DNA of 64,000 bases from Nocardioides pini (GCF_026712185.1 NZ_JAPPUX010000005.1:360262-424261); one strand, 5' to 3'. Positions 18,774-27,685 are shown, counted from the first letter of the stretch. Made by a program: numbers and translations. The notes: generated from the sequence alone by a model not told the origin.

Positions 18774-19319
18774 TCAGTCCTTCGCGTGGGCGTGCAGGTA
18801 GTCGGTGATCCAGTCGATCCAGAACCGCTCGAGCCGGATGCCGCCGCGCAGCACCAGCCACTGGTCGAGGCCGGCGCCGTCGAGGCCGTCGGGGTCGGGG
18901 AACTGCTCGCGCTCGAGCTGTTCGTAGTGCGCCAGCCGGGCGGCGTGGTCGGCCCGGGCGTCGAGGAGGTGGGCGGTCAGCGCGGCGCGGTCGCCGTACG
19001 ACGCCCCGCGGAGCTTGACGGCCAGCTCGCTGCGGAAGGTCTCCATCGGCATCGGGGCGGCGAGCCACTCGGCGAGCACGCGACGGCCCTCGGCGGACGG
19101 CGTGTGGACCCGCTTGTCGGGCCGGCCGTCCTGCTCGACGACCTCGACGTCCACCCAGCCGTCGGCCTCCATCCGCCCCAGCACGCGGTAGATCTGCTGG
19201 TGGGTGGCGTGCCAGAAGAAGCCCAGGGACTTCTCGAACCGTCGGGTCAGCTCGAGCCCGCTCGCCGGGCGCTCGCTCAGCGCGACGAGGAGGGCGTGCT
19301 CGAGGGCCATGACGACCAT
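18774..19319 (-). CDS. PadR-family transcriptional regulator
   Basis: A protein of about 181 residues with an N-terminal winged helix (LEHALLVALSERPASGLELT, then FWHATHQQIYRVLGRMEADG) and a C-terminal helical dimerisation domain. PadR proteins are mostly repressors of adjacent operons, so fadH, 1 bp downstream, is the likely target. Starts at 19319 and 19310 are both possible. A TGCAAC-GA-GTTGCA palindrome lies 14 bp upstream of 19319, and a 70-bp repeat shared with the second padR gene lies further upstream. Confidence 0.8.
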   Translation of the reverse strand: MVVMALEHALLVALSERPASGLELTRRFEKSLGFFWHATHQQIYRVLGRMEADGWVDVEVVEQDGRPDKRVHTPSAEGRRVLAEWLAAPMPMETFRSELAVKLRGASYGDRAALTAHLLDARADHAARLAHYEQLEREQFPDPDGLDGAGLDQWLVLRGGIRLERFWIDWITDYLHAHAKD

Positions 19320-19332
19320 GGTGCCGGACCTA

Positions 19333-19346
19333 TGCAACGAGTTGCA
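19333..19346. promoter_or_regulatory. Palindromic operator candidate upstream of padR-fadH
   Basis: TGCAAC-GA-GTTGCA is a perfect 6-bp inverted repeat with a 2-bp spacer, 14 bp before the padR start. Autoregulation by PadR is inferred from position. Confidence 0.5.
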
Positions 19347-19382
19347 AGCGTGACGGTCACCACGCGGGAGCAGTGACTGGGA

Positions 19383-19452
19383 GGGGAAGTCCGACACCTG
19401 GCGGGGGTTGTGACCCCCTCGAAGTGGCGGACTCCCCGCTCGGGCGGGGACT
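19383..19452 (-). repeat. 70-bp PadR-associated repeat, copy 1
   Basis: The reverse complement matches 43845-43914 at about 60 of 70 positions. It contains a hairpin (CCCCGCCCGAGCGGGG) and an imperfect outer inverted repeat (AGTCCGCCACT with AGGTGTCGGACT). Relative to padR it has the same orientation and a similar distance as copy 2 has to the second padR gene. It may be a regulatory element, a bidirectional terminator or a dispersed genomic repeat. Confidence 0.75.
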
Positions 19453-19497
19453 CCACCACAGGGGCACTGACCGTCGCGACCCTGACAGCGCCGGTGT

Positions 19498-19503
19498 CAT
19501 GAT
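19498..19503 (+). promoter_or_regulatory. -10 box of a leaderless CoA-transferase transcript
   Basis: CATGAT ends 6 nt before the ATG at 19510 and no Shine-Dalgarno is present. The spacing matches many other starts in this window. Confidence 0.4.
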
Positions 19504-19509
19504 CGGCGC

Positions 19510-20658
19510 ATGACGTACGAGCTGGGGCAGGGGAGCGGGCCGCTGCGGGGCGTGCGGGTGGTCGAGGTGGCCGGGATCGGACCCGGGCCGCACGCGTGCA
19601 TGCTGCTGGCCGACCTCGGCGCCGACGTGCTGCGCATCGACCGGCCGGGCGGCGGGATGTTCGGCATGGGGGCCGAGGACGTGCTCAACCGCGGGCGGCC
19701 GAGCGTCGCGCTGGACCTCAAGCGGCCGGAGGCGATCGCCACCGTGCTCGACCTCGTCGAGCGGGCCGACGTGCTGGTCGAGGGGATGCGCCCGGGTGCG
19801 ATGGAACGGCTCGGCCTGGGGCCCGACGCCTGCCACGCCCGCAACGAGCGGCTGGTCATCGGGCGGATGACCGGGTGGGGACAGGACGGGCCGTGGAGCC
19901 AGGCGGCCGGCCACGACCTGAACTACATCGCGATCACCGGCGCCCTCCACGGCCTCGGCCAGGACCGCGACCGGCCGCACTTCCCGAGCAACCTCCTCGG
20001 CGACTTCGGCGGCGGCTCGACCTACCTCGTCATCGGCATCCTCGCCGCGCTCCTCGAGGCGCGCGCGAGCGGTCGCGGGCAGGTCGTCGACGCCGCGATC
20101 GTCGACGGCACGGCGCACCTCAACGCGATGGCGTCCACCTTCGCCGCGCTCGGCCTCGACACCGGCATCCGTCGCTCGGGGCTGCTCGACGGCGGCACCC
20201 CCTGGTACGACGTCTACGAGACCGCCGACGGCCGGCACATGAGCGTCGGCGCGCTCGAGCCGCAGTTCTGGGCCGCGCTCGTCGAGCGCATCGGCGTCGA
20301 CCTGCCCGACCGCGACGACCCCGTCAACCACGCGACGATCCGCGGGGCCCTGATCCGCCGCTTCAAGGAGCGGACGCAGGCCGAGTGGGCCGAGGTCTTC
20401 GACGGCACGGACGCCTGCGTCGCGCCCGTCGTACCCCTCGCCGACGCGCCGGCCCACCCGCACCTCGCCGCCCGCGGCACCTTCGTCAAGCACGACGGGA
20501 CCCTCCAGCCGGCCCCGGCGCCGCGCTTCTCGCGGACCGCGTCGACGATCCGCAGCGCACCCGCGCGGCCGGGGCAGCACACCCGCGAGGCGCTCACCGC
20601 CTGGGGCATCGAGGACGTCGACGGACTGGTCGCCGGCGGGGCTGCGGTGCAGGCGTGA
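19510..20658 (+). CDS. CaiB/BaiF family III CoA-transferase (alpha-methylacyl-CoA racemase-like)
   Basis: A 382-residue family III CoA-transferase. GIGPGPHACMLLADLGADV near residue 24 and GHDLNYIAITGALHGLG near 137 match alpha-methylacyl-CoA racemases (Mycobacterium Mcr type), where His and Asp of this region act in racemisation. It would convert (2R)- to (2S)-methylacyl-CoA so that branched chains or sterol side chains can enter beta-oxidation. The start is supported by a leaderless -10. The next gene follows after 4 bp. Confidence 0.82.
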   Translation: MTYELGQGSGPLRGVRVVEVAGIGPGPHACMLLADLGADVLRIDRPGGGMFGMGAEDVLNRGRPSVALDLKRPEAIATVLDLVERADVLVEGMRPGAMERLGLGPDACHARNERLVIGRMTGWGQDGPWSQAAGHDLNYIAITGALHGLGQDRDRPHFPSNLLGDFGGGSTYLVIGILAALLEARASGRGQVVDAAIVDGTAHLNAMASTFAALGLDTGIRRSGLLDGGTPWYDVYETADGRHMSVGALEPQFWAALVERIGVDLPDRDDPVNHATIRGALIRRFKERTQAEWAEVFDGTDACVAPVVPLADAPAHPHLAARGTFVKHDGTLQPAPAPRFSRTASTIRSAPARPGQHTREALTAWGIEDVDGLVAGGAAVQA

Positions 20659-20662
20659 GGCC

Positions 20663-21397
20663 GTGAAGCCCTTCCTGTTCCTCGGCACCCGAGCGGAGGA
20701 CGACGTCGCCCAGCAGGAGTACGACGCCGTGCTCGCCGGCTGCGGCCTGCGGCCCGAGGAGCTGGTGCGCCACCGCCTCGAGGCCGACCCGCTCGGGCAG
20801 GTCGACCTCGACGACTGGTCCGGGATCATCCTGGGCGGCGGTCCCTACAACATGTCGGATGCCGAAGACGCGAAGTCGCCGGCGCAGCGACGGGCCGAGG
20901 CCGAGCTCCGGGAGCTGGCGGTGCGGGTGGTCGCCGCGGACTTCCCCTTCCTGGGCGCCTGCTACGGCATCGGGGTGCTCGGCACGCTGCGCGGGGGAGT
21001 CGTCGACCGGACCTACGGCGAGCCCATCGGCGCGCTGCCCGTCCGGCTCACCGACGCGGGCCGCGACGACCCGCTCTTCGGCGTGCTGCCGCCCGAGTTC
21101 ACGGCCTACCTCGGTCACAAGGAGGCGGTTGCGCGGCTGCCCGACGGCGCGGTGCTGCTCGCCTCCACGGACACCTGCCCCGTCCACGCGTTCCGCATCG
21201 GCCGCAACGTCCACGCCACCCAGTTCCACCCGGAGCTCGACGCTGTGGCCATCTGCGACCGCATCGACGCCTACAGCGCCCACGGCTACTACCAGCCGCA
21301 CGAGCAGGAGGGCCTCAAGGCCGCCGCCCGCGAGGCGATGGTCACCGAGCCGGTGCGGCTGCTGGCGCGGTTCGTCGAGCTGCACGCGCGGGGGTGA
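20663..21397 (+). CDS. Class I glutamine amidotransferase-like protein
   Basis: A 244-residue stand-alone class I glutaminase domain. The nucleophilic Cys is in GACYGIGVLG, and the His and Glu are in HATQFHPELD, so the triad is complete. Such proteins include GMP-synthase-like subunits and gamma-glutamyl hydrolases; no partner synthetase lies alongside. The GTG start lies 4 bp after the CoA-transferase stop, suggesting co-transcription. Confidence 0.78.
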   Translation: MKPFLFLGTRAEDDVAQQEYDAVLAGCGLRPEELVRHRLEADPLGQVDLDDWSGIILGGGPYNMSDAEDAKSPAQRRAEAELRELAVRVVAADFPFLGACYGIGVLGTLRGGVVDRTYGEPIGALPVRLTDAGRDDPLFGVLPPEFTAYLGHKEAVARLPDGAVLLASTDTCPVHAFRIGRNVHATQFHPELDAVAICDRIDAYSAHGYYQPHEQEGLKAAAREAMVTEPVRLLARFVELHARG

Positions 21398-21412
21398 GAC
21401 GTGCAACTCGCA

Positions 21413-21443
21413 GTGACACCCGAGGTGCCGGCCGACCTAGGCT
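21413..21443 (+). promoter_or_regulatory. Leaderless promoter of the monooxygenase gene
   Basis: GTGACA (21413-21418) and TAGGCT (21438-21443) are 19 bp apart; the -10 ends 7 nt before the GTG at 21451. Confidence 0.45.
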
Positions 21444-21450
21444 GGACGAC

Positions 21451-22902
21451 GTGACGACTGTCGAGCACGTGGACGTGCTGATCATCGGCGCCGGCCTGTC
21501 GGGCATCGGCGCGGCCGCCCACCTCGCCAAGGACCTGCCGGGGACGTCGTACGCCGTGCTGGAGCGGCGCGAGGCCAGCGGCGGCACGTGGGACCTGTTC
21601 CGCTACCCGGGCGTGCGCTCGGACTCCGACATGCACACCCTCGGCTACCGGTTCCGGCCGTGGCGCGGTGACACGGCGCTGGCCGACGGCGCCTCGATCC
21701 TCGACTACCTGCGCGACACGGCCCGTGAGTACGACGTCGACCGCCACATCCGCTACGGCCACCGCGTCGTCGCGGCCGACTGGGGCTCCACGACCGCCCG
21801 GTGGACGGTGACCGCGGAGGTCGGTAGGGAGGCGCGGACCATGACCGCCGACTTCCTGTGGGCCTGCAGCGGCTACTACGACTACGACGCCGGCTACACG
21901 CCCCACTTCGAGGGCCAGGAGCGCTTCCGCGGCCAGGTCGTCCACCCGCAGCACTGGCCCGACGACCTCGACCACACCGGCCAGCGCGTCGTCGTCATCG
22001 GCTCGGGCGCGACCGCCGTCACCCTCGTGCCCGCGCTCGCCCTGGGCGGGGCCGCGCACGTCACGATGCTGCAGCGCTCGCCGACGTACGTCCTCTCGGT
22101 GCCGGCCAGGGATGCGGTGAAGAGCCGGCTGACGCGGCTCGTCGGTGAGGACCGGTCGTTCGTCGCCACGCGGTGGAAGAACATCGCGCTGCAGGCCGCG
22201 CTCTACCGCGTCAGCCGCCGGCGGCCCGACCTCGTGCGCCGGTTCGTCCGCAGGACCAACGTCGCCCAGCTCCCGCCCGGCTACGCCGTCGACACCCACT
22301 TCAACCCGACCTACGACCCGTGGGACCAGCGGATGTGCCTGGTGCCGGACGGTGACCTGTTCCGGGCGATCAAGGCGGGCCTGGCCGACGTGGTCACCGG
22401 GCGCATCGCCGCCTTCACCGAGACCGGCCTCGAGCTCGAGTCGGGGGAGCGGCTCGAGGCCGACGTCGTGGTCACCGCCACCGGCCTCAACCTGCAGGTC
22501 TTCGGCGGCGCCGAGCTGTCCGTGGACGGGGAGCGGGTCGAGCCGAGCCGGACCATGGCCTACCGCGCGATGATGCTCTCCGGCGTGCCCAACTTCGCCT
22601 TCACCATCGGCTACACCAACGCCTCGTGGACGCTCAAGGCCGACCTCGTCGGGGAGTACGTCGTCCGGCTGCTCGAGCGGCTGCGGTCCACCGGCACGCG
22701 GTCGGTCGTGCCGGTGCGCGACCCGGACGTGGAGGAGGTGCCGCTGATGGACTTCGACGCCGGCTACGTCCAGCGGGTGGTGCACACGCTGCCGCGGCAG
22801 GGCACTCGGGCGCCGTGGTCGCTCCGGCAGAGCTACCTGCACGACGCCCGGACCATCCGCCGGGCGCGCCTCGACGACGGGGTGCTGCGCTGGTCTCGAT
22901 GA
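21451..22902 (+). CDS. Flavin-dependent Baeyer-Villiger-type monooxygenase
   Basis: A 483-residue FAD/NADPH monooxygenase. The FAD-binding GAGLSGIG is at residue about 13 and the NADPH-binding GSGATAVTLVPA follows near 187. Between them, FRGQVVHPQHWPD fits the Baeyer-Villiger fingerprint FxGxxxHxxxWP. The overall pattern resembles EthA-like enzymes that oxidise ketones and thio-compounds. The GTG at 21451 is chosen over an upstream ATG because of the leaderless promoter just before it. It precedes, but is not part of, the cellobiose operon. Confidence 0.82.
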   Translation: MTTVEHVDVLIIGAGLSGIGAAAHLAKDLPGTSYAVLERREASGGTWDLFRYPGVRSDSDMHTLGYRFRPWRGDTALADGASILDYLRDTAREYDVDRHIRYGHRVVAADWGSTTARWTVTAEVGREARTMTADFLWACSGYYDYDAGYTPHFEGQERFRGQVVHPQHWPDDLDHTGQRVVVIGSGATAVTLVPALALGGAAHVTMLQRSPTYVLSVPARDAVKSRLTRLVGEDRSFVATRWKNIALQAALYRVSRRRPDLVRRFVRRTNVAQLPPGYAVDTHFNPTYDPWDQRMCLVPDGDLFRAIKAGLADVVTGRIAAFTETGLELESGERLEADVVVTATGLNLQVFGGAELSVDGERVEPSRTMAYRAMMLSGVPNFAFTIGYTNASWTLKADLVGEYVVRLLERLRSTGTRSVVPVRDPDVEEVPLMDFDAGYVQRVVHTLPRQGTRAPWSLRQSYLHDARTIRRARLDDGVLRWSR

Positions 22903-22911
22903 CCCGTTGCG

Positions 22912-22925
22912 TGGAAGCGCTCCCA
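22912..22925. promoter_or_regulatory. CebR-like (LacI-family) operator, upstream box
   Basis: TGGAAGCGCTCCCA differs by one base from the CebR consensus TGGGAGCGCTCCCA. It lies 30 bp upstream of the -35 hexamer. Confidence 0.75.
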
Positions 22926-22954
22926 CGAACCGGACACGTCCAGAACCGCGGTCG

Positions 22955-22984
22955 TTGACAGGCCGGTGTGACGCGCGTCATAGT
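22955..22984 (+). promoter_or_regulatory. Promoter of the beta-glucoside operon
   Basis: TTGACA (22955-22960, perfect -35) and CATAGT (22979-22984) are 18 bp apart. The promoter sits between the two CebR-like boxes, and the second box covers the expected start of the transcript. Confidence 0.65.
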
Positions 22985-23000
22985 TGCTGACGGACGGAAG

Positions 23001-23014
23001 TGGAAGCGCTCTCA
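23001..23014. promoter_or_regulatory. CebR-like operator, downstream box
   Basis: TGGAAGCGCTCTCA differs by two bases from the CebR consensus. It begins 17 bp after the -10 box, a position where a bound LacI-type repressor would block transcription. Confidence 0.72.
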
Positions 23015-23080
23015 CACCCGCTCACGTCCACCTTCCAGCCGGGCGACCGCCCGGCGCCCCAGGACGGCAGGAGTGCAGTG

Positions 23081-24367
23081 GTGCAGACACCGAAGACCAG
23101 GCGATTCCGACTCGCCTCGAGCGCGTTGCTGGCGCTCACCCTCGCAACGACCGCGGCCGCGTGCGGCGGCGGTGACGACGACTCGTCCGGCTCCAGCGCG
23201 GACGGCGTCACCACGATCACCGTGGCGACGTTCAACGAGTTCGGCTACGAAGGACTCATCGACGAGTGGAACGAGTCCCACGACGACATCAAGGTCGAGC
23301 AGGTGAAGGTCGGCACCTGGGACGACGCGAAGGCCAACCTCTACACCAAGCTCGCCGCAGGCTCGGGCCTGTCGGACATCGAGGCGATCGAGGGTGACGC
23401 GATGCCCGCGATCCTCGCCGAGGAAGGGGCCTTCGAGGACCTCACCGACGAGGAGCTCGACGGCCGCTGGCTGCCGTGGGTCGAGGAGAAGACCCTCAAC
23501 GCCGACGGCCAGATGATCGGCTACGCCACCGACATCGGCCCGGAGGGCATCTGCTATCGCGCCGACCTCTTCAAGAAGGCCGGCCTCCCCACCGACCGCG
23601 AGGAGGTCGCGGGGCTCATGGAAACCTGGGACGACTACTTCGCCCTCGGTGAGGAGTTCGTCAAGAAGGTCCCCGACACCGCGTGGTACGACTCCTCCGG
23701 CGGGCTCGCCCAGGCGATGCTCAACCAGGTCGAGAACCCCTTCGAGTCCGACGACAACACCGTCGAGGTCGAGAACGCCGAGCTCGAGGCCGTCTGGGCC
23801 GACGTCACCGGCAACATCGACAAGGGCCTGTCCACCACGCTCCCGCAGTGGAGCGACGACTGGACCGCCTCGTTCCAGAACGACGGCTTCGCCACCATGG
23901 CGTGCCCCGGGTGGATGCTCGGCGTCGTCGAGGGCAACGCCGAGGGCGTCGAGGGCTGGGACATCGCCAACGTCTTCCCCGGCGGCGGCGGCAACTGGGG
24001 AGGCTCGTTCCTCACCGTCCCGTCCCAGGGCGACAACATCGAGGAGGCCAAGGAGGTCGCTGCCTGGCTGACCGCGCCGGAGCAGCAGGTCAAGGCGTTC
24101 GCCGCCAAGGGCACCTTCCCCAGCCAGGTCGAGGCCTTGGAGTCCGACGAGGTGACCAGCGCGACCAACGCCTTCTTCAACGACGCGCCCACCGGTGAGA
24201 TCCTCGCCGAGCGCGCCCAGGCGGTGACGGTGCAGCCCTACAAGGGCCCGAAGTACTCCGACATCCTCCAGGCCTTCCAGGCTGCGGTCCTTCGCGTCGA
24301 CGACGGATCCCAGGACGCTGCCGAGTCGTGGGACCAGTTCCTGACCGACGTCGAAGCGCTGGGCTGA
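23081..24367 (+). CDS. Sugar ABC transporter solute-binding lipoprotein (CebE-like)
   Basis: A 428-residue extracellular binding protein of the family 1 (maltose/cellobiose) type. A basic N-terminus (QTPKTRRFRLASSALLALT) leads to a hydrophobic stretch and a Cys in TAAACGGGDD, an acceptable actinobacterial lipobox. It delivers the sugar to the permeases encoded next. The GTG at 23081 lies 7 nt after AGGAG; GTG at 23078 is adjacent. Two CebR-like boxes upstream and the downstream beta-glucosidase point to cellobiose or cello-oligosaccharides, by inference. Confidence 0.85.
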   Translation: MQTPKTRRFRLASSALLALTLATTAAACGGGDDDSSGSSADGVTTITVATFNEFGYEGLIDEWNESHDDIKVEQVKVGTWDDAKANLYTKLAAGSGLSDIEAIEGDAMPAILAEEGAFEDLTDEELDGRWLPWVEEKTLNADGQMIGYATDIGPEGICYRADLFKKAGLPTDREEVAGLMETWDDYFALGEEFVKKVPDTAWYDSSGGLAQAMLNQVENPFESDDNTVEVENAELEAVWADVTGNIDKGLSTTLPQWSDDWTASFQNDGFATMACPGWMLGVVEGNAEGVEGWDIANVFPGGGGNWGGSFLTVPSQGDNIEEAKEVAAWLTAPEQQVKAFAAKGTFPSQVEALESDEVTSATNAFFNDAPTGEILAERAQAVTVQPYKGPKYSDILQAFQAAVLRVDDGSQDAAESWDQFLTDVEALG

Positions 24368-24386
24368 TCGGACCGACGGACTCCTC

Positions 24387-25406
24387 GTGAGCAACTCCAC
24401 CGCCTCCCGGGGCGGGGGCACCCAGACGGTGCCCCCGACCCGGGAGGGCTCCCCCACCGCGTCCGGACCCGCCGGACGAGCGCCCCGGCCCGAGTGGCGC
24501 CAGCGACTGACCCGGCTCGACGTCCGGCTCTCGCCGTACCTCTACATCTCGCCGTTCTTCCTGCTGTTCCTGGTGGTCGGCATGTTCCCGCTCGCCTACA
24601 CGGCGTGGGTGTCGGTGCACGAGTGGAGCCTGATCGGCGGCAAGGGCGAGTTCGTCGGCCTCGACAACTTCCGCGAGGTCCTCGGCAACCCCTACTTCAC
24701 CAAGCAGCTGGTCAACACGATCAGCATCTTCCTGCTCTCCTCCGTGCCGCAGATCGTCATCGCCGTGGTGCTGGCGGCGCTGCTGGACAACCAGCTCCGC
24801 GGCCGCACGTTCTGGCGGATGAGCATCCTGCTGCCGTTCGTCGTGTCCCCCGTGGCCATCGCGATCATCTTCGGCAGCCTGTACGGCGACCGCTACGGCC
24901 TCATCAACGAGCTGCTCGGGCACGTCGGCATCGACCCCATCGGCTGGCACACCGAGCGGTTCGCCAGCCACGTCGCCGTCGCGACCATGGTGAACTGGCG
25001 CTGGACCGGCTACAACGCCCTCATCCTGCTCGCCGCCATGCAGGCGGTGCCGCGCGAGCTCTACGAGTCGGCGGCGATCGACGGCGCCGGCCGGGTGCGG
25101 CAGTTCGCCAGCATCACGCTGCCGATGATCCGCCCGACGATGATCTTCGTCGTCATCACCTCCACGATCGGCGGCCTCCAGATCTTCGCCGAGCCCCGGC
25201 TCTTCGACGAGACCAACGCACGCAACGGCGGCAGCGACCGCCAGTTCGGGACCATCACCATGCTGATCTACGACTTCGGCTGGCAGCTGCGCGACCTCGG
25301 GCGGGCCTCGGCCACGGCCTGGCTGCTCTTCGTCGTGATCTGCGTCTTCGGCATCGCCAACTTCCTGCTCATCCGCAGGGTCGGGGCCCTGGGAGGAGAG
25401 CGATGA
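24387..25406 (+). CDS. Sugar ABC transporter permease (CebF-like)
   Basis: A 339-residue inner-membrane permease with six hydrophobic segments after a 45-residue cytoplasmic N-terminus. The EAA loop ESAAIDGAGRVRQFASITLP, which docks to the ATPase, is clear near residue 228. No ATP-binding subunit is encoded here; in Streptomyces ceb systems a shared MsiK-type ATPase elsewhere energises transport. The GTG start is 19 bp after the binding-protein gene, and the stop overlaps the next start (ATGA). Confidence 0.87.
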   Translation: MSNSTASRGGGTQTVPPTREGSPTASGPAGRAPRPEWRQRLTRLDVRLSPYLYISPFFLLFLVVGMFPLAYTAWVSVHEWSLIGGKGEFVGLDNFREVLGNPYFTKQLVNTISIFLLSSVPQIVIAVVLAALLDNQLRGRTFWRMSILLPFVVSPVAIAIIFGSLYGDRYGLINELLGHVGIDPIGWHTERFASHVAVATMVNWRWTGYNALILLAAMQAVPRELYESAAIDGAGRVRQFASITLPMIRPTMIFVVITSTIGGLQIFAEPRLFDETNARNGGSDRQFGTITMLIYDFGWQLRDLGRASATAWLLFVVICVFGIANFLLIRRVGALGGER

Positions 25407-26221
25407 CGCGCCGTCCGGGGTTCCTCGTCTACGGCCTCCTGACCGCCTTCCTGATCGGGTCGGCCGCTCCGCTCTACTGGTCGTTCCTGCTCGGGTCGCA
25501 CACGAAGGAGATCGCCGCCCAGGGCGTCCCGCCGCTGCTGCCGGGCGGTCACTTCTGGTCCAACGCCGAGCGGGCGATCGCGACGATCCCCTTCTGGAAG
25601 GCCCTCGGCAACAGCCTGCTGGTGTCGACGGTGACGGCCTGCTCGGTCGTGTTCTTCTGCACCCTGGCGGGCTACGCCTTCGCCAAGCTGCGCTTCCGCG
25701 GCCGCGGTCCGCTCCTGGTCTTCGTGATCGCCACCATGGCGGTGCCCACCCAGCTCGGCGTCGTGCCGCTCTTCATCCTGATGTCGGAGTTCGGCTGGAC
25801 CGGCACCCTCACGTCGGTGATCATCCCGTGGCTGGTCACCGCCTTCGGTGTCTTCTTCATGCGGCAGTACCTGGTCGACGCGGTGCCGGACGAGCTGGTC
25901 GAGGCCGCCCGCATGGACGGCTGCTCCCAGATCCGCATCTTCTGGCACGTCGCCGCGCCCGCCGCCCGACCTGCCGCCGCCATCCTCTGGCTCTTCACCT
26001 TCATGCAGGTGTGGACGGACTTCTTCTGGCCGCTCATCGCCCTGCCGAACAGCAACCCCACCATCCAGGTGGCGCTCAACCAGCTCCAGAGCGGGTTCTT
26101 CAAGGACTACAGCCTCGTCCTGGCCGGCACCACGCTGGCCACCATCCCGCTCCTCGTCCTGTTCGTCCTCGCCGGCCGCCAGCTCGTGTCCGGCATCATG
26201 CAAGGAGCCGTCAAGGGATGA
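25403..26221 (+). CDS. Carbohydrate ABC transporter permease (CebG-like)
   Basis: A 272-residue permease, second half of the heterodimeric channel, with six hydrophobic segments. Its EAA loop reads VEAARMDGCSQIRIFWHVAA, followed by AP. It overlaps both neighbours by 4 bp (ATGA), so translation is coupled with the upstream permease and the downstream beta-glucosidase. GGAGG lies upstream within the previous gene. Confidence 0.88.
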   Translation: MTRRPGFLVYGLLTAFLIGSAAPLYWSFLLGSHTKEIAAQGVPPLLPGGHFWSNAERAIATIPFWKALGNSLLVSTVTACSVVFFCTLAGYAFAKLRFRGRGPLLVFVIATMAVPTQLGVVPLFILMSEFGWTGTLTSVIIPWLVTAFGVFFMRQYLVDAVPDELVEAARMDGCSQIRIFWHVAAPAARPAAAILWLFTFMQVWTDFFWPLIALPNSNPTIQVALNQLQSGFFKDYSLVLAGTTLATIPLLVLFVLAGRQLVSGIMQGAVKG

Positions 26222-27684
26222 CCGCCCAGACCAGCACGACCCGGACCAGCCCGGCGCCCGTCCGCTTCCCGCACGACTTCGTGTGGGGGATGGCGACCGC
26301 GTCCTACCAGATCGAGGGCGCCGTCGCCGAGGACGGACGCACGCCCTCCATCTGGGACACGTTCTCCCACCTCCCCGGCGCCGTGCTGAACGACGACACC
26401 GGCGACGTGGCCTGCGAGCACTACCACCGGATGCCCTCCGACGTGGCCCTGCTCGCCGACCTCGGCGCGACGTCGTACCGCTTCTCCGTGGCGTGGCCGC
26501 GCGTGCGCCCCGACGCCGGGCCGGTCAACGCCGCCGGGCTCGCGTTCTACGACCGGCTGGTCGACCAGCTGCTCTCCCACGGGATCGCGCCCTGGCTGAC
26601 GCTCTACCACTGGGACCTGCCGCAGGTGCTGGAGGACGCGGGCGGCTGGACCAACCGCGACACCGCCCACCGGTTCGTTGAGTACGCCGTCTCGGTGCAC
26701 GAAGCGCTCGGCGACCGGGTGCCGACGTGGACCACCCTCAACGAGCCGTGGTGCTCGGCGTTCCTCGGCTACACCGCCGGCCACCACGCACCGGGTCGGC
26801 AGGAGGGGGCGGCCGGTCTCGTCGCCGGCCACCACCTGCTGCTCGCCCACGGCCTGGCCACCCAGGAGCTGCGCAGCCGCGGCGCCGACCGGCTCGGGCT
26901 GAGCCTCAACCTGACGGTGCCCGACCCCAGCGACCCGGACGACCCGGCCGACGTCGACGCGGCTCGCCGGATCGACGGCCTGCACAACCGCTTCTTCCTC
27001 GACCCGATCTTCCGGGGCTCCTACCCGGCGGACGTGCTCGAGGACACCGCCGGGCGGACGTGGCAGGACCGGCCCTGGCTCGACGTGGTGCGCGACGGCG
27101 ACCTCGACGCCATCGCGGCCCCGATCGACGTGCTGGGCGTGAACTACTACCACGGCAACGAGGTCTCGGGTCACCCGCGCACGGACGTCGTCGGCGTCGG
27201 CGCCGACCACCCCGCGCGGGTCGCGCACTCGCCGTTCCCCGGCTCCGAGCACGTCACCTTCCCCAGCCGCGGGCTGCCGTTGACCGCCATGGGCTGGGAG
27301 ATCCAGCCCGAGGGCCTGCACCGGCTGCTGCGCCGCCTCCACGACGACTACCCGCACCTGCCGATCTACCTGACGGAGACCGGCGCCGCCTTCGACGACC
27401 GGCTCGACGACGACGGGCGGGTGCACGACCCCGACCGCATCGCGTTCCTCGACGCCTACCTGCGGGCGGTGCACGACGCGATCGAGGAGGGCGTCGACGT
27501 CCGCGGGTTCTTCCAGTGGTCGTTCTGCGACAACTTCGAGTGGGCCTTCGGCTACGCCAAGCGCTTCGGGCTCGTCCACGTCGACTACGCGACCCAGCGT
27601 CGTACGCCGAAGTCGAGCGCCCACTGGTACGCCGGGCTCGCCCGCACCGGGACCCTGCCCGCGCCGCCGGCCGCGGACGACTAG
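26218..27684 (+). CDS. GH1 family beta-glucosidase
   Basis: A 488-residue glycoside hydrolase family 1 enzyme. The acid/base Glu is E176 in TTLNEPW and the nucleophile Glu is E387 in YLTETGAAF. The usual Asn after the nucleophile (TENG) is Thr here. N-terminal FVWGMATASYQIEGA and C-terminal FCDNFEWAFGY motifs are intact. There is no signal peptide, so it acts in the cytoplasm and cleaves imported beta-glucosides such as cellobiose to glucose. It is translationally coupled to the permease gene (ATGA). Confidence 0.9.
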   Translation: MTAQTSTTRTSPAPVRFPHDFVWGMATASYQIEGAVAEDGRTPSIWDTFSHLPGAVLNDDTGDVACEHYHRMPSDVALLADLGATSYRFSVAWPRVRPDAGPVNAAGLAFYDRLVDQLLSHGIAPWLTLYHWDLPQVLEDAGGWTNRDTAHRFVEYAVSVHEALGDRVPTWTTLNEPWCSAFLGYTAGHHAPGRQEGAAGLVAGHHLLLAHGLATQELRSRGADRLGLSLNLTVPDPSDPDDPADVDAARRIDGLHNRFFLDPIFRGSYPADVLEDTAGRTWQDRPWLDVVRDGDLDAIAAPIDVLGVNYYHGNEVSGHPRTDVVGVGADHPARVAHSPFPGSEHVTFPSRGLPLTAMGWEIQPEGLHRLLRRLHDDYPHLPIYLTETGAAFDDRLDDDGRVHDPDRIAFLDAYLRAVHDAIEEGVDVRGFFQWSFCDNFEWAFGYAKRFGLVHVDYATQRRTPKSSAHWYAGLARTGTLPAPPAADD

Positions 27685-27685
27685 C

